Assembly (NCBI GenBank): GCA_016204155.1
Contig: JACQLG010000038.1
Span: 1 to 6,167 of the forward strand
Length of the DNA stretch: 6,167 bases
Source of the DNA: Candidatus Niyogiibacteriota bacterium
GTDB taxonomy: Bacteria > Patescibacteriota > Minisyncoccia > 1-14-0-10-42-19
Reading direction: 5' to 3'
This document shows, piece by piece, positions 5,196 to 6,167 of the stretch. Position 1 is the stretch's first letter, and the number at the start of each line of letters is the position of its first letter. The notes under the pieces were generated by a model that worked only from the letters and a program-made list of their open reading frames with translations, had not been told where the DNA came from and ran no database searches. A program made the translations under genes and the position numbers.

Positions 5196-6107
5196 TTATT
5201 GCTGGTGAATAAGTAATCTCCCGTCTATTAATCGGATTCTAAATCCCTCAAAAAGGCGCATCTTTCGCGATGGCGTGGTATCGGTCGTTGTCGTAAAGCT
5301 CACCGTGCTTCCGGTAGAAGTTCCGATGGAATTTGAAGCATACGCGCGAAAGTAGTAGAGCGTTCCGGACAAGAGCCCCGAAATATCTCGGGTAAACGCT
5401 CCCGTGCCAAAACTGCCGCTTTCGGTGGTGGTCGCCACGCCCGTGTTAAGCGTAGAATCGGTGCTGAATGCAAAACCCCGCATCGTCGCGTTCTCGCCGC
5501 CAGTCGCGGTGATATTGCCGCCGAGTGTTGCGGAGCCGACGGAAATGTTCGTCGCTGGGTCAGTAGTGGTGACGGTAGGGCGTATTAAACTTACTGTAAA
5601 CGTACCTGATGTGGTAAATGTGTGAATCCTATAAATTCCACTGGTTGTTTCTGTTCCTCCGCTTGCCGTTACTTCAGAGTCAACATATATAATTCGTACT
5701 TCCCCCCTGCAGCCATTTCCTGCGCCTGTCACTTCTCCACCTCCTGACCCCCCACCAGGCGCGCCACAAGCCCCCCCATTGAAAGTATCGTCACCTCCAG
5801 CTCCACCGCCACCACCAACAATTTGATACGTTGCTGGCGTTCCCGCTGTGCCTCCCCCTCCAGCTGCTCCAGATACTGCAGTACCTCCTGTACCCCCACC
5901 CCCAGATCCTGCAGTACCGCCTGTTACTCCAGAAGCGTTACCTCCTGCACCACTCTCACCAGCACCTCCTCCCCCTCCTCCGCCTCCTCCACCCAAAACT
6001 TCAATAGTTGCGGCGTTGGGAGCAGCAAGCACAACATTAATACTTAGATGAAACATCCAAGCGCTTACTACGGCAATTCCATTAAATTTTATTAGATCTT
6101 TTTTCAT
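5196..6107 (-). CDS. Secreted glycine-rich and FN3-like surface protein
   Basis: This 303-residue protein has a signal peptide (residues 1-28 or 29, cleavage near VLAA). Residues 34-142 are a glycine-rich domain: it opens with TIEVLGG and ten successive glycines (39-48), contains an 11-residue repeat (TGGTAGSGGGG, TGGTAVSGAAG), two cysteines (C114, C133) that could form a disulfide, and closes with GEVRIIYV. Residues 157-172 (GIYRIHTFTTSGTFTV) match the strand that normally opens this kind of glycine-rich domain, but here it comes after it. Residues about 176-274 form an FN3-like domain (RPTVTTTDPATNISVGSATL to YYFRAYASNSIGTSTGSTVSF). A basic tail (279-303, SRKMRLFEGFRIRLIDGRLL) ends the protein. 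Likely extracellular, structural or adhesive; no catalytic site seen. The ATG directly follows the TAA of the upstream gene, with no Shine-Dalgarno sequence. Confidence 0.88.
   Translation of the reverse strand: MKKDLIKFNGIAVVSAWMFHLSINVVLAAPNAATIEVLGGGGGGGGGGAGESGAGGNASGVTGGTAGSGGGGTGGTAVSGAAGGGGTAGTPATYQIVGGGGGAGGDDTFNGGACGAPGGGSGGGEVTGAGNGCRGEVRIIYVDSEVTASGGTETTSGIYRIHTFTTSGTFTVSLIRPTVTTTDPATNISVGSATLGGNITATGGENATMRGFAFSTDSTLNTGVATTTESGSFGTGAFTRDISGLLSGTLYYFRAYASNSIGTSTGSTVSFTTTTDTTPSRKMRLFEGFRIRLIDGRLLIHQQ
5702..5993 (-). repeat. Glycine-codon, G-rich low-complexity tract with poly-G runs
   Basis: The coding strand is a long series of GGN codons. The densest part is 5964-5993 (ten glycine codons). 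Uninterrupted G runs of six occur at 5702-5707 and 5748-5753 and of seven at 5771-5777 (written as C on the plus strand). Many closely spaced GG and GGG runs give the coding strand and its mRNA G-quadruplex potential. Runs of this length can slip during replication; a change of one base would shift the frame of the surrounding surface-protein gene. Confidence 0.75.
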
Positions 6108-6167
6108 TTAGGGAGCGGGTTCGGGTCCAGGAGCTGACTCGTCCTCCGCCGCAGGTTCTTCTATTAT
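6108..6167 (-). CDS. C-terminal end of an upstream gene (cut by window edge)
   Basis: The minus strand enters the window in an open frame of 19 codons and stops at TAA (6110-6108), exactly abutting the ATG of the next gene. The residues read IIEEPAAEDESAPGPEPAP: a disordered, acidic and proline/alanine-rich tail such as often ends membrane or surface proteins. The frame is short, so the call rests on the composition and on the same tight junction style seen at the other gene joints. Nothing can be said about the main domain. Confidence 0.55.
   Translation of the reverse strand: MIEEPAAEDESAPGPEPAP

Noticed and set aside
5823..6051. Proline- or serine/cysteine-rich plus-strand frames
   Set aside because: They are the antisense reading of the glycine-codon tract; the minus-strand gene has a signal peptide and FN3-like domain.

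Overview
The window looks like a piece of a Candidate Phyla Radiation (Patescibacteria, probably Parcubacteria-like) genome. This rests on the type of proteins (several small membrane-anchored or secreted beta-domain proteins of styles common in those genomes), very tight gene packing, and starts that lack Shine-Dalgarno sequences. The assignment is an inference; no taxonomic marker is present apart from one tRNA. TGA acts as a normal stop (ends of the genes at 2424-3281 and 4632-5183), so the TGA=Gly code of Gracilibacteria/SR1 is excluded.

Everything I can support is on the minus strand, so the window reads from right to left. In transcription order it holds: the last 19 codons of an upstream gene (6108-6167); a secreted glycine-rich/fibronectin-type protein (5196-6107); a membrane-anchored PsbP-like domain protein with a GTG start (4632-5183); a small single-span membrane protein (4159-4539), preceded by a plausible internal promoter and followed by a five-copy heptamer repeat; a secreted FN3 protein ending in a two-repeat dockerin module (3284-4111); a membrane-anchored cohesin-like protein (2424-3281); a larger cohesin-like protein with three membrane spans after its signal peptide and a cytoplasmic helical tail (421-2427); tRNA-Asp(GTC) (294-368); and the start of a sensor histidine kinase cut by the left edge (1-241). 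Gene joints are very tight (TAA/ATG abutting, 12 nt, 2 nt, and an ATGA overlap), with two looser gaps at 4112-4158 and 4540-4631.

The most interesting feature is that a dockerin-bearing secreted protein and two cohesin-like membrane proteins are encoded one after another. This suggests a small surface docking system: the dockerin protein is exported and captured by the cohesin modules on the membrane proteins. Nothing here encodes a carbohydrate-degrading enzyme, so it need not be a cellulosome. The last cohesin protein carries a charged helical cytoplasmic tail and the next protein gene is a histidine kinase with almost no sensor domain, so extracellular docking might be reported to the cytoplasm. 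That last step is speculation. No gene-free stretch exceeds 300 bases, and I see no CRISPR array, insertion sequence or convincing terminator.
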